Positions 1-23,847 of a stretch of DNA of 64,000 nt are shown piece after piece. Made by a program: the position numbers and the translations under genes. Location: positions 2,324,619 to 2,388,618 of the forward strand of contig CP154955.1 in assembly GCA_039621445.1 (NCBI GenBank), given 5' to 3'. The notes under the pieces were generated by a model. That model saw only the letters and a program-made list of their open reading frames with translations. It was not told the DNA's origin and searched no databases. This stretch comes from Euglena gracilis (taxonomy: Eukaryota; Euglenida; Euglenophyceae; Euglenales). Every line of letters starts with the position of its first letter. Within the stretch, counting starts at the first letter, position 1.

Positions 1-36
1 CCGAAAATAATCTCATATGGGGAGTGTGGCAATGTC

Positions 37-796
37 ACAGTGCGGACAAAAATAACGGTGAGACAAAATTTTGGTGATGACCCAGATTTTCACCATATTT
101 TTTTCCCCGTAATTTGCACCCAGTGCACTTTTCCGACGCCCTTTAAGACAGGACACGAAATCGGAGCTGGATCTCCCCAGGATGCATCGTGAACACTGTT
201 CACAATTTACAAGGGGCAGATTACAACAGAATGGCCAGGGAAGCACCCAACACTGCAGACGGTGCATTTCCTTGCAGTCTCTGCACCACATTCACAGAGA
301 AACAGACGTTCAGGCTGATTGGTGGCGTGCAATGCCCGGTTCAGACCATTTTCCCCCAGTCCCATGACAAATCGAAGTGGATATTCCGCATGGAACGTGC
401 AACCAAAAAAAAGCCTGGTTTTTAACACATGATCACAAATTTCACGGTTTTAGTGTACTCATGGGACCATAAATTTGGTTGCCCTTTGGATTCATGAAAT
501 TCATCAAGAACCGTTTTTGGCACTGCCAATGCATCCATTCTGTAAAAGCAGTCAAATTTACAATGTATTTTTTCGAGTAGAAAAATTGCAATTGAGCAGT
601 CGCAAAGAATTCTCAAAGCCCGAGGACTGATCTGACATCGTGTCAGGTCAGTCCTGGGGGCTTTTTTTTTCACCCCTTTTGGAAAGCATCGTTTTCACCA
701 AAAGATTTATTTTTCAAAGATGAAAAAATACCCAAAAATTTCCCCGTAATTTTTTTCTCCGTAATTTTTACTCACCGTAATTTTTGACCGCACTGT
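37..796. mobile_element. Short TIR element (about 760 bp)
   Basis: The left end starts ACAGTGCGGACAAAAATAA and the right end, read on the minus strand, starts ACAGTGCGGTCAAAAATTA. Both continue into CGGTGAG. Blocks reading CCGTAATTT recur near both ends. No transposase-like frame is visible between them, so it looks like a non-autonomous MITE-type element. Target duplication is unclear. Confidence 0.6.
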
Positions 797-1719
797 AAAC
801 CCGATAGGGTGTCTACATAAAAGACGGACCATGGTGGTACCTGTATCCAGGCTTGGCGCGAGTCAGCAGTGAAAGGCGGAGCATATTTACAACGGCATTC
901 ATGCTTCAGCGCTTGGTACCAGAATCCTCTGGTGCCGTTTCCATTATGGAGGATGATGGAGATAATTTATGGGATGATGGATGAGAGAATCTCGTCGTGT
1001 TGTCGGTAAACTTCCACTGGTCGTCCACTGAGCAAGCAAATCACACATGTGCATCAATGTGTTGCAGGTTGTACATCCACACTCAACAAAGCGTTTCAGT
1101 TTAATGAAGATAACAGAAAGGTTTTTTTCACCAAACTGGAATTTTGTTGGATTTATCATGAGGTTGGCAAATTTTGTCAACAGAATTTCGAAAGTGCGTG
1201 AATGGGCCTTGCACACTTTTGAAAGATTGGACAAATTTTGCGCAAAACATCCAACGAATCAGTGAAACACCGCACGATGCAGAAATGCGGAATGATTACA
1301 AGAGTCTGCATGTGCAAGATGGTATGAACCATCTTTTGGCCAGAGTGGAATCTCGTTCAACACTGCTAATGCAGTTGCTGGGTCTGGCAGGGATCGTCAA
1401 GTGCTTGGCTGGCCAATGAAATCATTTCAGCCCCATCTCTGGGGGCAAGACATACTCTCCGGAGTATTTCCCCTTCACACCATCCAGTTTTCCGTCAGCC
1501 ATCTTTTTCCTCTCTTGGCAGAAGGGGTTTCGTCCCCGGGGGGGGGGGGGGGGGGGGCTTGCACAATAAGGAGCTTTGCCCCCTCCTCCAAGCAAAGAAA
1601 CTTGCCCCTACAGATCTTCGGCTTCAACTCCGACCTTGGCCCCCATTGTTACGCTTTTTCGCTGGTTTCGCACATACTGTGCCAACTTAAAGGTGATCCC
1701 CCTTGGTTTTTTCTTTCAG
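797..1719. other. No gene recognised; presumed intron or intergenic DNA
   Basis: No convincing frame is present. The stretch has a 17-base G run near 1540 and ends in a polypyrimidine tract plus CAG that looks like the splice acceptor for the exon at 1720. Confidence 0.4.
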
Positions 1720-8909
<7,190 letters not shown>

Positions 8910-10475
8910 GTGAGACAGGCCGTTGTGTGGGCTGCTTCCCCCCACCCTTCTGGGGCCCTTGTAGTAATCCTACGCGGGAGGGGCATGCCTAATTGTGGGC
9001 CCCCCAAACCCAGCTGCTGAGATCTGACAATGCGGCATTTGGTCGGTGGGACACGAGATACTGACACCGTCACACAGATGCACGCATGCCTGGCAGAGAG
9101 GCGGGGGTGGCTCCGATGCTCTCCCTTGCCCTCGAGGCTTTCCTGCGCAACACGCTTGAGTCGCGGCTCACCCCTGACTGCACCTCGAGTCAGACTGAAT
9201 TGCCTACTGCGACGACAGTGGCAACACCAACCTGACATGGCGACCTGTGCAACTGTGTTGTGTCCGAAAAAATGCAAAAAATTGCACACAAAGAATTATT
9301 CAAGGGGGGAAATGCTTCGCACAATGTGTAAATTTTTCTAAAGTTTTTGATGCAAAATGCAGAATCAAAACTCCAGTGTAGTGCTGTGTAATTTGCGGTT
9401 CCCATTTTTCCAGGGTTTCTCCCCCTCCCCCCATTTTGCATCACCTCAGTTGGAAAACATTTTCAAATCCAGTCAAATTTCTCTGTATATTTTTTATGTA
9501 TGCCGGGTCCTCAGAATTCTGCCAAGTTGTGATGGTTTCTGGTTTCTTTGTTTTTTTTTGTATTTTGTCTATGTTTTCTGAAACAACACCACACCTCCAG
9601 TGGCAAAGCCTGACAAATTCCAACAACGCCGCGAAATTCCAACAAGGAATGACGAATTTGCTCAAGAATGTTTGCTTGGCCCTTAGTTTACACATCTTTC
9701 CTCCTTTGATTTTTTGTTGGTTGTTCTGAAAATGAAAGTATGGGGTATTCTCTGTGGTTTCGTAATTGAAGTCGAAAGAAGCCAATAGCAGGAGCATTAT
9801 TGCCAAAAATAGTGTAGAATTCCAAGGCACAGCAACAGTATAGCAGCAGCAGCAACAGCAGCAGCAACCACAACAGCAGCAGCAGCAGCAACAATACCAT
9901 CACCACTGCCGATCACAGGTTTCATCAAACTTATTCACTTTTTCTGAGCATGATGTCATTGGCCAAATTCACACCTGCACGTTACTGGTGATTGTCCATT
10001 TCGCAGCTTCTGTTGCATCGCTTTTTTGAAACATTTCATTATTCCAATGTTTTCAATTTGATTGTTTCGTTATTGTCTCTTGTGCCTCTGAAAAGTGTCT
10101 CATCATATGCTCAATTATTTTTTTGTTTGTCCCAAACCGCTCAAAAATTTGCAAGGTTTGAAAAAAAATTGGAGAAATTTTGTAAATTTCTGCAATCATT
10201 ACCATTGGAAATCATTATATTCCCTTAAGAAGAACCGAAAATCCAAAACGTTTGTCGCAGATCCATCCAGGGCGGTCTTTAACTTGAAAAAGAATCCAGC
10301 CACGCGCAACATTTTTTGCCAATACGCAGCGACAAATGAAACTTCGTAGATGGATTGCACGGGCGTCTGGGTTTCCTTGAACAAAAGGCAACAAAAAATT
10401 GGCCAAAACTCCATCTGTTGTCTCTCAGGCGATTGCGGGTTTCCTCTCTTCCTGTTCTGTCTGTGCCAAAGCTTG
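8910..10475. other. Intergenic or intron DNA, no gene seen
   Basis: AT-rich sequence without exon-like islands. It includes a CAG/CAA microsatellite at 9839-9893. It ends in a T/C-rich tract just ahead of the TMEM14 start codon. Confidence 0.4.
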
Positions 10476-14520
<4,045 letters not shown>

Positions 14521-14640
14521 GGTGTGGTGTGAGTGCCAGTTTTTCTCATGTGCGCACACATCTACATAAACAGAAATGTATGCACACTTGTGCATGCATA
14601 TATATGTGTGTATGCAAACATGTATATATTTGTATATGTG

Positions 14641-17600
14641 TGTATCTTAGGCGGCCAATTAGGACAGTATTTTTTGCCACCAGTGGCATGGGATTACGCT
14701 ATGCTGTGCAGGTGCCTTTTTCAGGCATTTGCATTTTGCAACTGTTAGGTGTCACAGGGAATCCCCTTTCCTACTGCTCCTGTGAAGTTGTCCTCTTTGG
14801 TGGCGCCCTGAGGCTTGCCTGCTGTTTCTCGGCCTCGTGTTCGTTTCTTGGAAGGTATGTCTGTGGTGAAGTAGTTCTAGTTGTTGTTTTGATTTGGCTC
14901 GCTGGTGTGCAGAAATTGTGGTGTTTCCCTTTCATTCTGTTGCTTTTGATTGGAATATTATCCACATGTGAACTTTTGTGGCCAATTTCCTCGTTCCCGA
15001 TGCAACACTGCCTTTTGTCCTCTTTTACCACTAGCAATGGATGCATTGCCCGTGATTTGCTTGCAACGGATGCCTTGTTTGTGAACGCCACCAGATCTAA
15101 TGGGGGTTGTTGCGGGTGATCGATATCTTTTTTGCATGTGTGGGGAAGGTGTTGCTTTTTGGATGAGGTGTGTCGCATTTCACCTGCTTCCAGTTCTGTT
15201 AGGTGCTTTTGAAAGGGAGTTTTAGCATAATTGAGCTCCTGTTGAAGCATGAATTACTGTTTTATCCCACTGGTGGCATAAAACAGCGAAAAGGATGTTC
15301 AAATATGTCTTTTTTGAGACTCCTCTTTTTGTACTTGGTGGATGCTCTTATTAAATTTAGACAGCTGAAAACACTGATTTTTGGCGATCAGATGATCGTT
15401 TTTGCCACCAGTGTCAACAAACGCCCTGAACCTCTTGTGGCGTGTCTAATTCTATTTTTCTGCCATTGGTGTCATAAAAAGGGAGTGTGCTCTGAAATGA
15501 CGTGCATCTTTGTGTATGTTTGGATTCGTTTGAATGAAGGCAGCGATGTGTGGTTTCCTTGATCGGGGTGCATTCATCTTTGCACGTACCTTGGAGGTGT
15601 GATTCAAAACAAAAAACCCTTTTGCAAGGGCCAAGTTGGTTCCTGTTCTTCTTCTGCGTGGCTTTCCAAGCCCAAGTTTTCCATCATGACCGGCAACCCC
15701 GCCTCCGGCTGAACGGTGTTTCTCAACACCAGATTCTCTGATCTGAGTATGTGTTTTGCAGTTCAAATGGTCGGTCCCTTCTGTTGCGTCTGTCGCTTTT
15801 GTTGGGTTGTGTGGATGGTCTGTTTCCCCCTGTTCACCGTAAACAGAAGCCATAATGGCGAAAGCTCTTGTAGCACCCGATGCGCGTGGTGTGATGAACG
15901 ACGGCTTTGAAATGGTGAGCGGTGACTGCACAGAGGCAGCAAGGTGTGGAGAGACGTTGGGTAAAACCATTGCAGGATGCACCTGGCAAAGCGTTGACGA
16001 CACGCTCCAAACAGCTCTGGATCGGCACTCCCCAGCATTTCAGTATTTCACCCTCGTTAACCGCCTTGTGTGTGAAATCCCAAGGAGGAGGAAGCGTTGC
16101 AGCGGTTGGAACCTGAGCCGCAGAATGCAGCTTCAAGGGTTTCACGTGAACGCCGTCGAGCAGATTCTCCGGATGCATCATGATAAGGGCCAATGCCATT
16201 CCATGTGCAAGGCATCGTTCATGTTGACCACGTGTGGGGGAACTTGTTGATTTTCTTTCAATCCTGTAGGAGGTTGATACTGAAGGAAAACATTGTTAAG
16301 GCTCCTTTTGACTTTTTTTAATCGTTTTCGGTCAATTTGGTTGAGCAAATATTGTCCCTGGCTGCCCGCCTCTGCCAAAATGTAAGTTTCCTGCTTCTCT
16401 TCCACGACCAGCTGCCCAAAATGGCCACTCATTTTTATGTCCCAGACCTGCATCTCGATGAAGAGTGCTTTGAAAGTGGTGCTGACCATGCTGAACACGC
16501 TGAGCTTTGCGCAAGGGGTGACATTCATGTCGATCACCCTGAAATTGATGATGGAATGGTTCAACCTCCTCCCACAAGAAAGCAAAACCTGCAGTGGACG
16601 TGCAAAGTGTTCAAAGGGCAGATTTTGACGAGGTGAAGGAGATGACAAAGACTGAGGCTGTTCAGTGGGCAAGCACAAACGAAACTGCAATGTGATTCTC
16701 GGCGATGGGGAAGGAAGTGAACCTTGAGAAGCTCGCCTGGGACACGACATGCTTCTTTGGTCAGGGCTATGCCATCGACCACAACCATTTTGAGAGGCTT
16801 GTTGCCAGTTTCAAGCTGCGTCCACCCCGGCGGCCGATCGAAGTCACCGTTTGGGAGAATGAGGGTGATAAGAAGATGCACATCCTGGCAAAGCATTCAG
16901 CGAAAGTTGTGCAACAAATCAAGAACGAGCGTTTCTTATTTGGATTGCCATTGGAGAGGTGGCAGAAGGTCGTCATTGCGGTTGTGCTAAATTACGACAT
17001 GCCCTGTCCATCCGGAGGAAGGTGAGCGGCGCCGACAACGCTATCGCGGGCCTTCAAAAGGTGACCACCATATCGGGGTGCATGACTATTTTCTTGAATG
17101 GCAAAGACGTCGATTTCAGCTCAAGGCTAGAACGAGCAGTGGAGGGCGCTGGGCTGGTGGCAGACATGAAAAACCCGTGGAACAACATTTGACGATGGGA
17201 ACCTCTGGCGTCAATGATCACCTTCTGGGGTGTTCGAGCCCTGGAGGCATTGAAGAAGTTTGAGAATAGCTTGAGCATCCACTCACTGAAGAACCTGGCG
17301 ATGGTGATTGTCCCCGCGTACCTAGAGGATGTCATCACTGCCATGACAGCCAAGAACGCCAACGTCAGGACCGTGAACAATGCTCTGAACCGCAGTTTAT
17401 TATGTGGAAGCTGGCATGTATTGTGCCCGGACCTTCCTGTGCATGCAGAACAGCGCAATCCCAGCCTGGTTTGATCATTGCAATGGTGTTGAAACAACGT
17501 TGTTCACATGTTTTATTTTCTTTTTGAGAGAGGGTTCTGTTTCACAATAGGATAAAGGCAGTTGTATATATAGGTTCATGTAATGTGGATCACCTCGTTT

Positions 17601-18386
17601 CCGTTCAATTGTGTCAATTTATGACACCAGTGTCATAAATTCAATTTAGAGCCTCATGTTGCATGCGGCTTTTTGGCACACTACATCTTGAAACATGTTC
17701 TTCATTCGAGTGTCAATTTATGCCACTAGTGGCAGAAGTTGACAGTATTTAGAGTGCATGATTGAGAAATGTGATTGTTTGGAATGTCATATGAAAGGGG
17801 ATAGATGGTGAGGCACTCCGTCCAAATCTGTGACGTTCTCAGTTTTCATTGTAGACGTGCTATTGTGACCCTACCAGTTGCTGCTGAAGTCACGCGCCTC
17901 ATGACCTTGGTTTTTGCACAGTTCAGACTGACCATGCAGGCATGCATAAATGGGGGAACGCATTTTGGAGAGCAATCAGAGCGTCGTGCAGAAACAACAG
18001 CGCAAACACTCCCTATAACCATGCACCCTCCCCGCTTTTTTGGTTCTTCCATTCCATCACAACTTCCAACCCCCTCCGAATGTCGGCTGCGGCATATTGC
18101 TGCCGGTGCAGATGATAAAGGTACACTCCTGTCCATGGAAACAGAGCGAATAGTGGCTTTTGCCCTGTAATTTCCCTTCCTGGGTTTATTTTTAGAGGCC
18201 TGGTGCAAGATGCACACCTGTGTGCAAAATCCCATTTCATGGGGAAAATGATGCCCACACAGAAGGGTGCAACAAGGACAAAGACACGAAGTATCTCACG
18301 AGCATCGTCCACAGAGCACTTATGAGTCAAAAATTTTATGCCACTAGTGGCATAAATTTTTGTTCTAATTGGTCGCCTAAGTGTAT
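14641..18386. mobile_element. DNA transposon with TIRs and TGTAT target duplication
   Basis: The left TIR starts at 14646 with CTTAGGCGGCCAATTAGGAC. The right TIR ends at 18381 and reads, on the minus strand, CTTAGGCGACCAATTAGAAC. Both continue for about 45 bp through TGCCAC(C/T)AGTGGCAT. TGTAT flanks both sides exactly (14641-14645, 18382-18386). Subterminal palindromes of the form TGCCACTAGTGGCA recur at about 14685, 15265, 15405, 15460, 17615, 17715 and 18340, plausibly transposase-binding sites. The insertion lies in a GTAT/ACAT-type satellite. The centre holds a decayed coding region. Confidence 0.85.
15855..17475 (+). pseudogene. Decayed coding region inside the TGTAT transposon
   Basis: Plus-strand segments follow each other with frame changes. 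15855-16247 begins M-A-K-A-L-V-A-P-D-A-R. 16417-16580 is acidic (H-F-Y-V-P-D-L-H-L-D-E-E). 16590-17022 reads V-Q-R-A-D-F-D-E-V-K-E-M, then one in-frame stop near 16692, then E-V-N-L-E-K-L-A-W-D-T-T on to V-V-L-N-Y-D-M-P. 17023-17190 and 17199-17475 follow. A 190-residue minus-strand frame (16178-16750) overlaps, but composition favours the plus strand. The position inside a TIR element suggests a transposase or cargo gene. I see no DDE triad, and small introns instead of frameshifts are possible. Confidence 0.4.
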
Positions 18387-18497
18387 GCATACATATATGC
18401 ATACATAAATACACACACACAGACATACATACATACATACATACATACATACATACATACATGCATACATACATACATACATACATACATACATACA

Positions 18498-18531
<34 letters not shown>

Positions 18532-18657
18532 CATACATACATACATACGTACGTACATACATACATACATACATACATACATACATACACACATACATAC
18601 ATACATACATACATACATACATACATACATACATACATACATACATACATACATACA

Positions 18658-18688
<31 letters not shown>

Positions 18689-18905
18689 GTACAATCATAC
18701 ATACATACATATATACATATGTACAATCATACACACATACATGCATACATACATACATGCATACACACATGCATACATACATACATACATACATACATAC
18801 ATACATACATACATACATACATACATACATACATACATACATACATACATACATACATACATACATACATACATACATACATACATACATACATACATAC
18901 ATACG
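18387..18905. repeat. ACAT tetranucleotide satellite
   Basis: About 480 bp of ATAC/ACAT units with rare variants. It ends in GTTTAC triplicates at 18903-18919. Confidence 0.95.
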
Positions 18906-19531
18906 TTTACGTTTACGTTTCGACGGTGGCCTCCAGGGGGTGGCAAGAACACCCGCACGTCCACCCGGGATCGAAGGCCGCCCTTCGACCCACGTCACAG
19001 GCCGAAGGGGGCGAGAGCCCCTTGCTAGCAGTGTGCCAAAGGCATGGCACACGCGCCAGCAGTCCCGCGCTAAAGGACCAGGGCATCCCCCCATTCATCC
19101 CGCAATTTTTTATGAACCTTGCCTTGTGGCGGCGATACACTGGTGGCAGAGAAAGTGGTAACTACCGTTTGGATGGATTTATTTCCGAGGGAGCCTCGCC
19201 GGGCGGCTTGTGGATGGCTCCACCTCCTCCCCAGCAACGAGAAGACCCGAGTGTGTCAGAGACAGGGTTCTCTTTTCAACTTGGTATCTGTCGAAGAAAA
19301 GCAGCTGGCCATCAAGAATGATCCGGGCTGTGTAGGGGTCTTGAAGGGTAGCCTCCTGTCCTACCTCATGCTGCTCTATGATTTCTCAGAAACCGATGCA
19401 GCAAGCAAGGAATAAGTTCATGCGCTCCCATCGCAGATGGTCAATCACCAAAATGGATGACATGTGAAAGAAAAGACAAAGAGCTGAGTCAAATTGAGGT
19501 GAAAATGCCACAGATGGTATCCGAAAGCACA
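18906..19531 (+). other. Unique GC-rich stretch with weak ORF
   Basis: A 98-residue plus-strand frame at 19119-19415 ends in L-L-S-Y-L-M-L-L-Y-D-F-S-E-T-D. It might be part of a decayed transposon gene, since a transposase-like fragment lies at 20607. No family is recognised. Confidence 0.2.
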
Positions 19532-19919
19532 TAACCCCCCCCCCAAATAACGGGGCAGTGCCCTTTGAGTGGGCAGTGCCCGAATAACGGGGCGGGGGGA
19601 AGGCCGAAAAAGATGGTTCCAATAACGGGGCACCCTCATTTTTTTTTGGTCCAAGGGGTTCGTGAGGACGAAAATATTCCACAATTCTTGCCTGCTGCGA
19701 GTACATACATGTACGTATGTATACAAACATGCACGCACATCTGTGTGTATGGCAGGGATTTACCAGTAATCCCCCCAGGGGGGTCTATTAATAATGAAAA
19801 TCGGGGCGGGATCCAACGTTTGATGATGGCAGGTAGTGCCCGAATAACGGGGCAGGGGGGAAGGTCAAAAAGATGGTGCCAATAACGGGGCACCCCGCCC
19901 CGTTATTTGGGGGGGGTTA
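19532..19919. mobile_element. C-run TIR element with AATAACGGGGC ends
   Basis: The left end reads TAACCCCCCCCCC then AAATAACGGGGC. The right end on the minus strand reads GTAACCCCCCCCC then AAATAACGGGGC. A subterminal block containing GTGCCCGAATAACGGGGC is present twice (about 19573 and 19835). Its architecture matches the element at 12828 with a different inner sequence. Confidence 0.75.
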
Positions 19920-20110
19920 CCAATTACGCTCCAGTGCAGCACATTATCTTGAAGCAGATTTTCCCAGGTGCGACTCAAAGGAAGGGAAAAAACATCCACA
20001 AAACCAACAAAGCATGGCAGATGCTCCCGACACACACAGTCAAATATGGACTTTGGGACAAAGCCGGCACAGGCACCCATCGTAGCCCACACAAATGTGG
20101 AGATCAGGGA

Positions 20111-20372
20111 CATACATACATACATACATACATACATACATACATACATACATACATACATACATACATACATACATACATACATACATACATACATACA
20201 TACATACATACATACATACATACATACATACATACAAGCATACATACATACACACATACATACATACATACATACATACATACATACATACATACATACA
20301 TACATACATACATACATACATACATACATACATACATACATACATACATACATACATACATGCATGTATGCA
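20111..20372. repeat. ACAT tetranucleotide satellite
   Basis: About 260 bp of CATA/ACAT, the same repeat type as 18387-18905. Confidence 0.95.
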
Positions 20373-20606
20373 TGCATGCATAGATGCATACAGATATATG
20401 TATATCTCCGTATATGTGGCAGTGGAATTAAATATCAATGCACTTGGAAAAAATGTGAAACTGATGTGAAAATTAAGTTACACTGCACAGATCACGCTTC
20501 CATCCATTTTAAAATGGTAAAGAAGTCATTCTTTCTGTGGTGGTGGGCAGACGGTGACAGGACGAGTGGCATGGTGATGCGCAGCTTTCATTCGGGGGGG
20601 GGGGGG

Positions 20607-20836
20607 GGATGTCCGCTATTTTCGATTTGTTGTCACGGCGGAGTACTGCCACAACATGTGCCCGACACCTCACAAATATTTTGACAGGAGATGCAGCACA
20701 GAAAGCTCTGCAGCAAAGAGTGGTTTTGAAAGTGTTACCCGATGGGCAAACGCATTGTTGGCAGCCGTGTGATGTGCATGACATCGCAGCAGTCAAAATA
20801 AAAAGTGGATGGGATAAAGAAAATGAACGCCTGTGA
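20607..20836 (+). pseudogene. Possible DDE transposase fragment
   Basis: A 75-residue frame contains V-L-P-D-G-Q-T-H-C-W-Q-P-C-D-V-H-D-I-A-A-V-K. Spacing and residues resemble the P-x-x-T-x-x-L-Q-P-x-D-V block that follows the catalytic domain of pogo/Tigger-type DDE transposases. Only this block is present, without a start context, so it is a remnant at most. Confidence 0.3.
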
Positions 20837-21202
20837 CAACCATTGCCAAACGATGAGGCCATCCATCAAGTTCATGCATGTGTGTGTGTGTGTGTGTGTG
20901 TGTACCAGGGGGGATTTGAACGGGAAAAAAATTCTGTGGAAAAATTTCTAGACGAAGTTTTGTCCAGGATTTTCCCAACTTTTTAAGGATTCGTCCAGGA
21001 CTTTCCCCGCAAATATAAGAAAACTTCAGTTTCCTCTAGTCAACGCCAAGTATTTTCTTCGACTCTTCGCGCCAATTCTTGACATGTGTTTCTTATTCCG
21101 ATCACCTGTTCAAAAGGGTGTATTGATTGTCCAAAGTTAATGATTTGGGCGTGCGAAGAGGGGAAGCAGAGGACCACTTCCCCCAAATTTTTTAAGAGGA
21201 AG

Positions 21203-21206
<4 letters not shown>
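20837..21206. other. No gene recognised
   Basis: Unique sequence with a short GT run at 20878-20902. It ends at the AT repeat. Confidence 0.4.
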
Positions 21207-21850
<644 letters not shown>

Positions 21851-22527
21851 TGTCGTGTGGGATATTTCCAACTTCCAGGGCAGGCGTCTCCAGGAAACGC
21901 CACCTCAGTTTGCTTGTGAGCCTGGAGGGGACCGAGAGGGCCACGGTTGTTGGAAAAGTGATTATTTTCAACGGACCCGATCAGTGTCTTTAGTGGGAGT
22001 TGGTTCACATCCATTTCTTCATCGCAGGTTCGCCATAATTTACCGCCAGTGCTGTTGCTGGACCCCTTGAGAAATGTCCCCTCAGCACAGAACTTTGTGA
22101 ATGGCCTGCTTCTCTGAATGCTGAATTCAGATAATTCTAGCTGTCTGAAGCGTCGGGGGCCTCCGTCTCCATTTGCGGCCTCCGAAAAATTTGGCCGCAT
22201 TAAAGAAAAAGTGTGACAAAACAGGCATCACGCTTTAATTTTTGCCCACGATCGGTGCAAAACCATGCCGTTGAGAGAGATGTTTCGCAGGCGTCTGGAA
22301 AACGCGATGTGCAGAAAGAAAAGAAAGCTTCAGCCCTGAAAAATCAAAATTTTTCCATTGAAAATCCAGCCAAACCAAAGAAATTCTTAAAAGTCCTTGT
22401 GAGGCCATGCCTTGTTCGCCGGCGGTGCTGACTGCCTTGTTCGCCTGCTGACCGGATTGTTCTGTATGGTCGGGGGGGGGGGCCTCGCACCCTTATTGGA
22501 ACATACAAAATTCCCTTCCACTTTTGC
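21851..22527. other. Unique DNA left of DIRS-A, with a partial DIRS terminal repeat
   Basis: A weak minus-strand frame (21851-22200, starting [11 protein letters not shown]) is unassigned. At 22396-22425 TTGTGAGGCCATGCCTTG matches the inner part of the DIRS terminal repeat at 22555, so a fragment of another copy precedes DIRS-A. Confidence 0.35.
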
Positions 22528-22665
22528 GACACCTCGGGCTCCACACTTTGCCATTGTGAGGCCATGCCTTGCTCGCCGACGGTTTGCTGTGTGATTGTTC
22601 GCTGCGCTGGGTTAAGAGGTCCCGCTTATTGCCTTTTTCGCCGGAGTTGGCTGGTTCCCAACTTG
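22528..22665 (+). repeat. DIRS-A left terminal repeat
   Basis: About 135 bp in reverse orientation relative to 34243-34279, 34843-34946 and 44912-45038. Shared blocks are CCATTGTGAGGCCATGCC, TCGCTGCGCTGGGTTA and GAGGTCCCGC. Confidence 0.8.
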
Positions 22666-22818
22666 CCTTTCGACACCCAGAGGAAAGGAAAAGAGTTCAC
22701 GAACGAAGAAGAGCCGAGAAAAGAAGTCAATGTCAATTCAAAATCCAGAAAGACACGAACCAGAAGAATAGCACCTGAGAATTCAAGTAGCAATTTTCAA
22801 TCTTGACTTCAATGAGCA

Positions 22819-23736
22819 ATGCAGTGGAGCAGAAATTGGGATTACATGGCCACGGACGTCCTGGAGCGGTTGCCGAAGAAGAAGGAGAACTTGGACATGC
22901 GGTCGACACGCGGCAAACCGTGGCCGTTTCCCCCCCCAGACCCCCACCCTAGAAACTTCCCAGCCCAAACCCCCCCAGTGACGGCCAAGGGCCTTGGACC
23001 ACTGTGGCCAGAAGGCCCAGAAAACAAAAGTCTGCCCCAGCCCTTGATGGGCAAAGGATGGGCCATGGGGGCCCAAATTACTCCACGATTGAACAACCAC
23101 AGCCCACACATGTGGGGCATCTACTCCAAAGGCGCCCAGTCGCCTATACACAAATTGGCCAAAGGATGGGGACATGGAATCAAGGCCAAGGAGGGCAACA
23201 CCACAGGGGCCATGGAGGCCAGTTTTACAAGCAAATCCCCTCAGGAAGGGGCAGAAAACGTCTGTCAAACCCCCCCAATTCATCTATCACAACAGCCCCT
23301 CTCAAGGTGAAAAGGGGTGGTCACAGCAGCGCCACCAGATTTCCAGTGGGGTTGGAGGCCAAGAAGAAATCAAGGCCTGGAAGACCTACAGAAGGAGTAT
23401 GGAAAAAAATTTACACATGAAGACCTTGGAAACCAGCAGGGTGGACCCACAGTGGCCACCAAGAAGCTAAGGGACATCATCCCCAACCAGCAGGGTGGCC
23501 ACCAAGAAGCTAAGAAAGCTGCTGGAGAAATCCCCCGAGGGACCCACAGAGGCCCTCTGCCAAAAAAGGGGGAAAGGGGACCCACAGTTGCCCCTTTAAT
23601 GACCCAGCCTCAGGAGGACAAGGGGCCCACAGTGGCCCTTTTGGAGGGAGGGTCAGGAACCCCTCCTACATTTATTTCTCAATTCCCGATCAATCAACCA
23701 GGGGGGGACCCACAGCTGCCCCCCTATAGTATGTAA
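22819..23736 (+). CDS. DIRS-A gag-like protein (two overlapping frames)
   Basis: It starts M-Q-W-S-R-N-W-D-Y-M-A-T-D-V-L-E and is basic and Gly/Pro/Gln-rich. The frame passes from 22819-23310 into 23317-23736 with one shift. The C-terminal part repeats a G-P-T-V-A motif. DIRS-B on the minus strand encodes the same protein (37529-38307 plus 44665-44740), which supports a real coding region. The gag role is inferred from its position ahead of RT; no zinc knuckle is seen. Confidence 0.6.
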
Positions 23737-23847
23737 ACCAACCACATCAACATGGAGAAGACCAGATAGGCCAAACAGGGGCATTAAGCCTTATGGTATG
23801 TCTCCCAACAACAAGATCATACAGAGAGGTGAGCAGAGAGGGAGAGA

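Noticed and set aside
16178-16750. 190-residue minus-strand frame inside the TGTAT transposon
   Set aside because: The plus strand has better protein-like composition across the same bases and continues beyond both ends; the minus frame is likely a shadow.
18013-19094. Large frames reading M-Y-V-C or T-Y-I-H repeats on both strands
   Set aside because: These are the ACAT satellite read in all frames; being open on both strands reflects the absence of stop codons in the unit.
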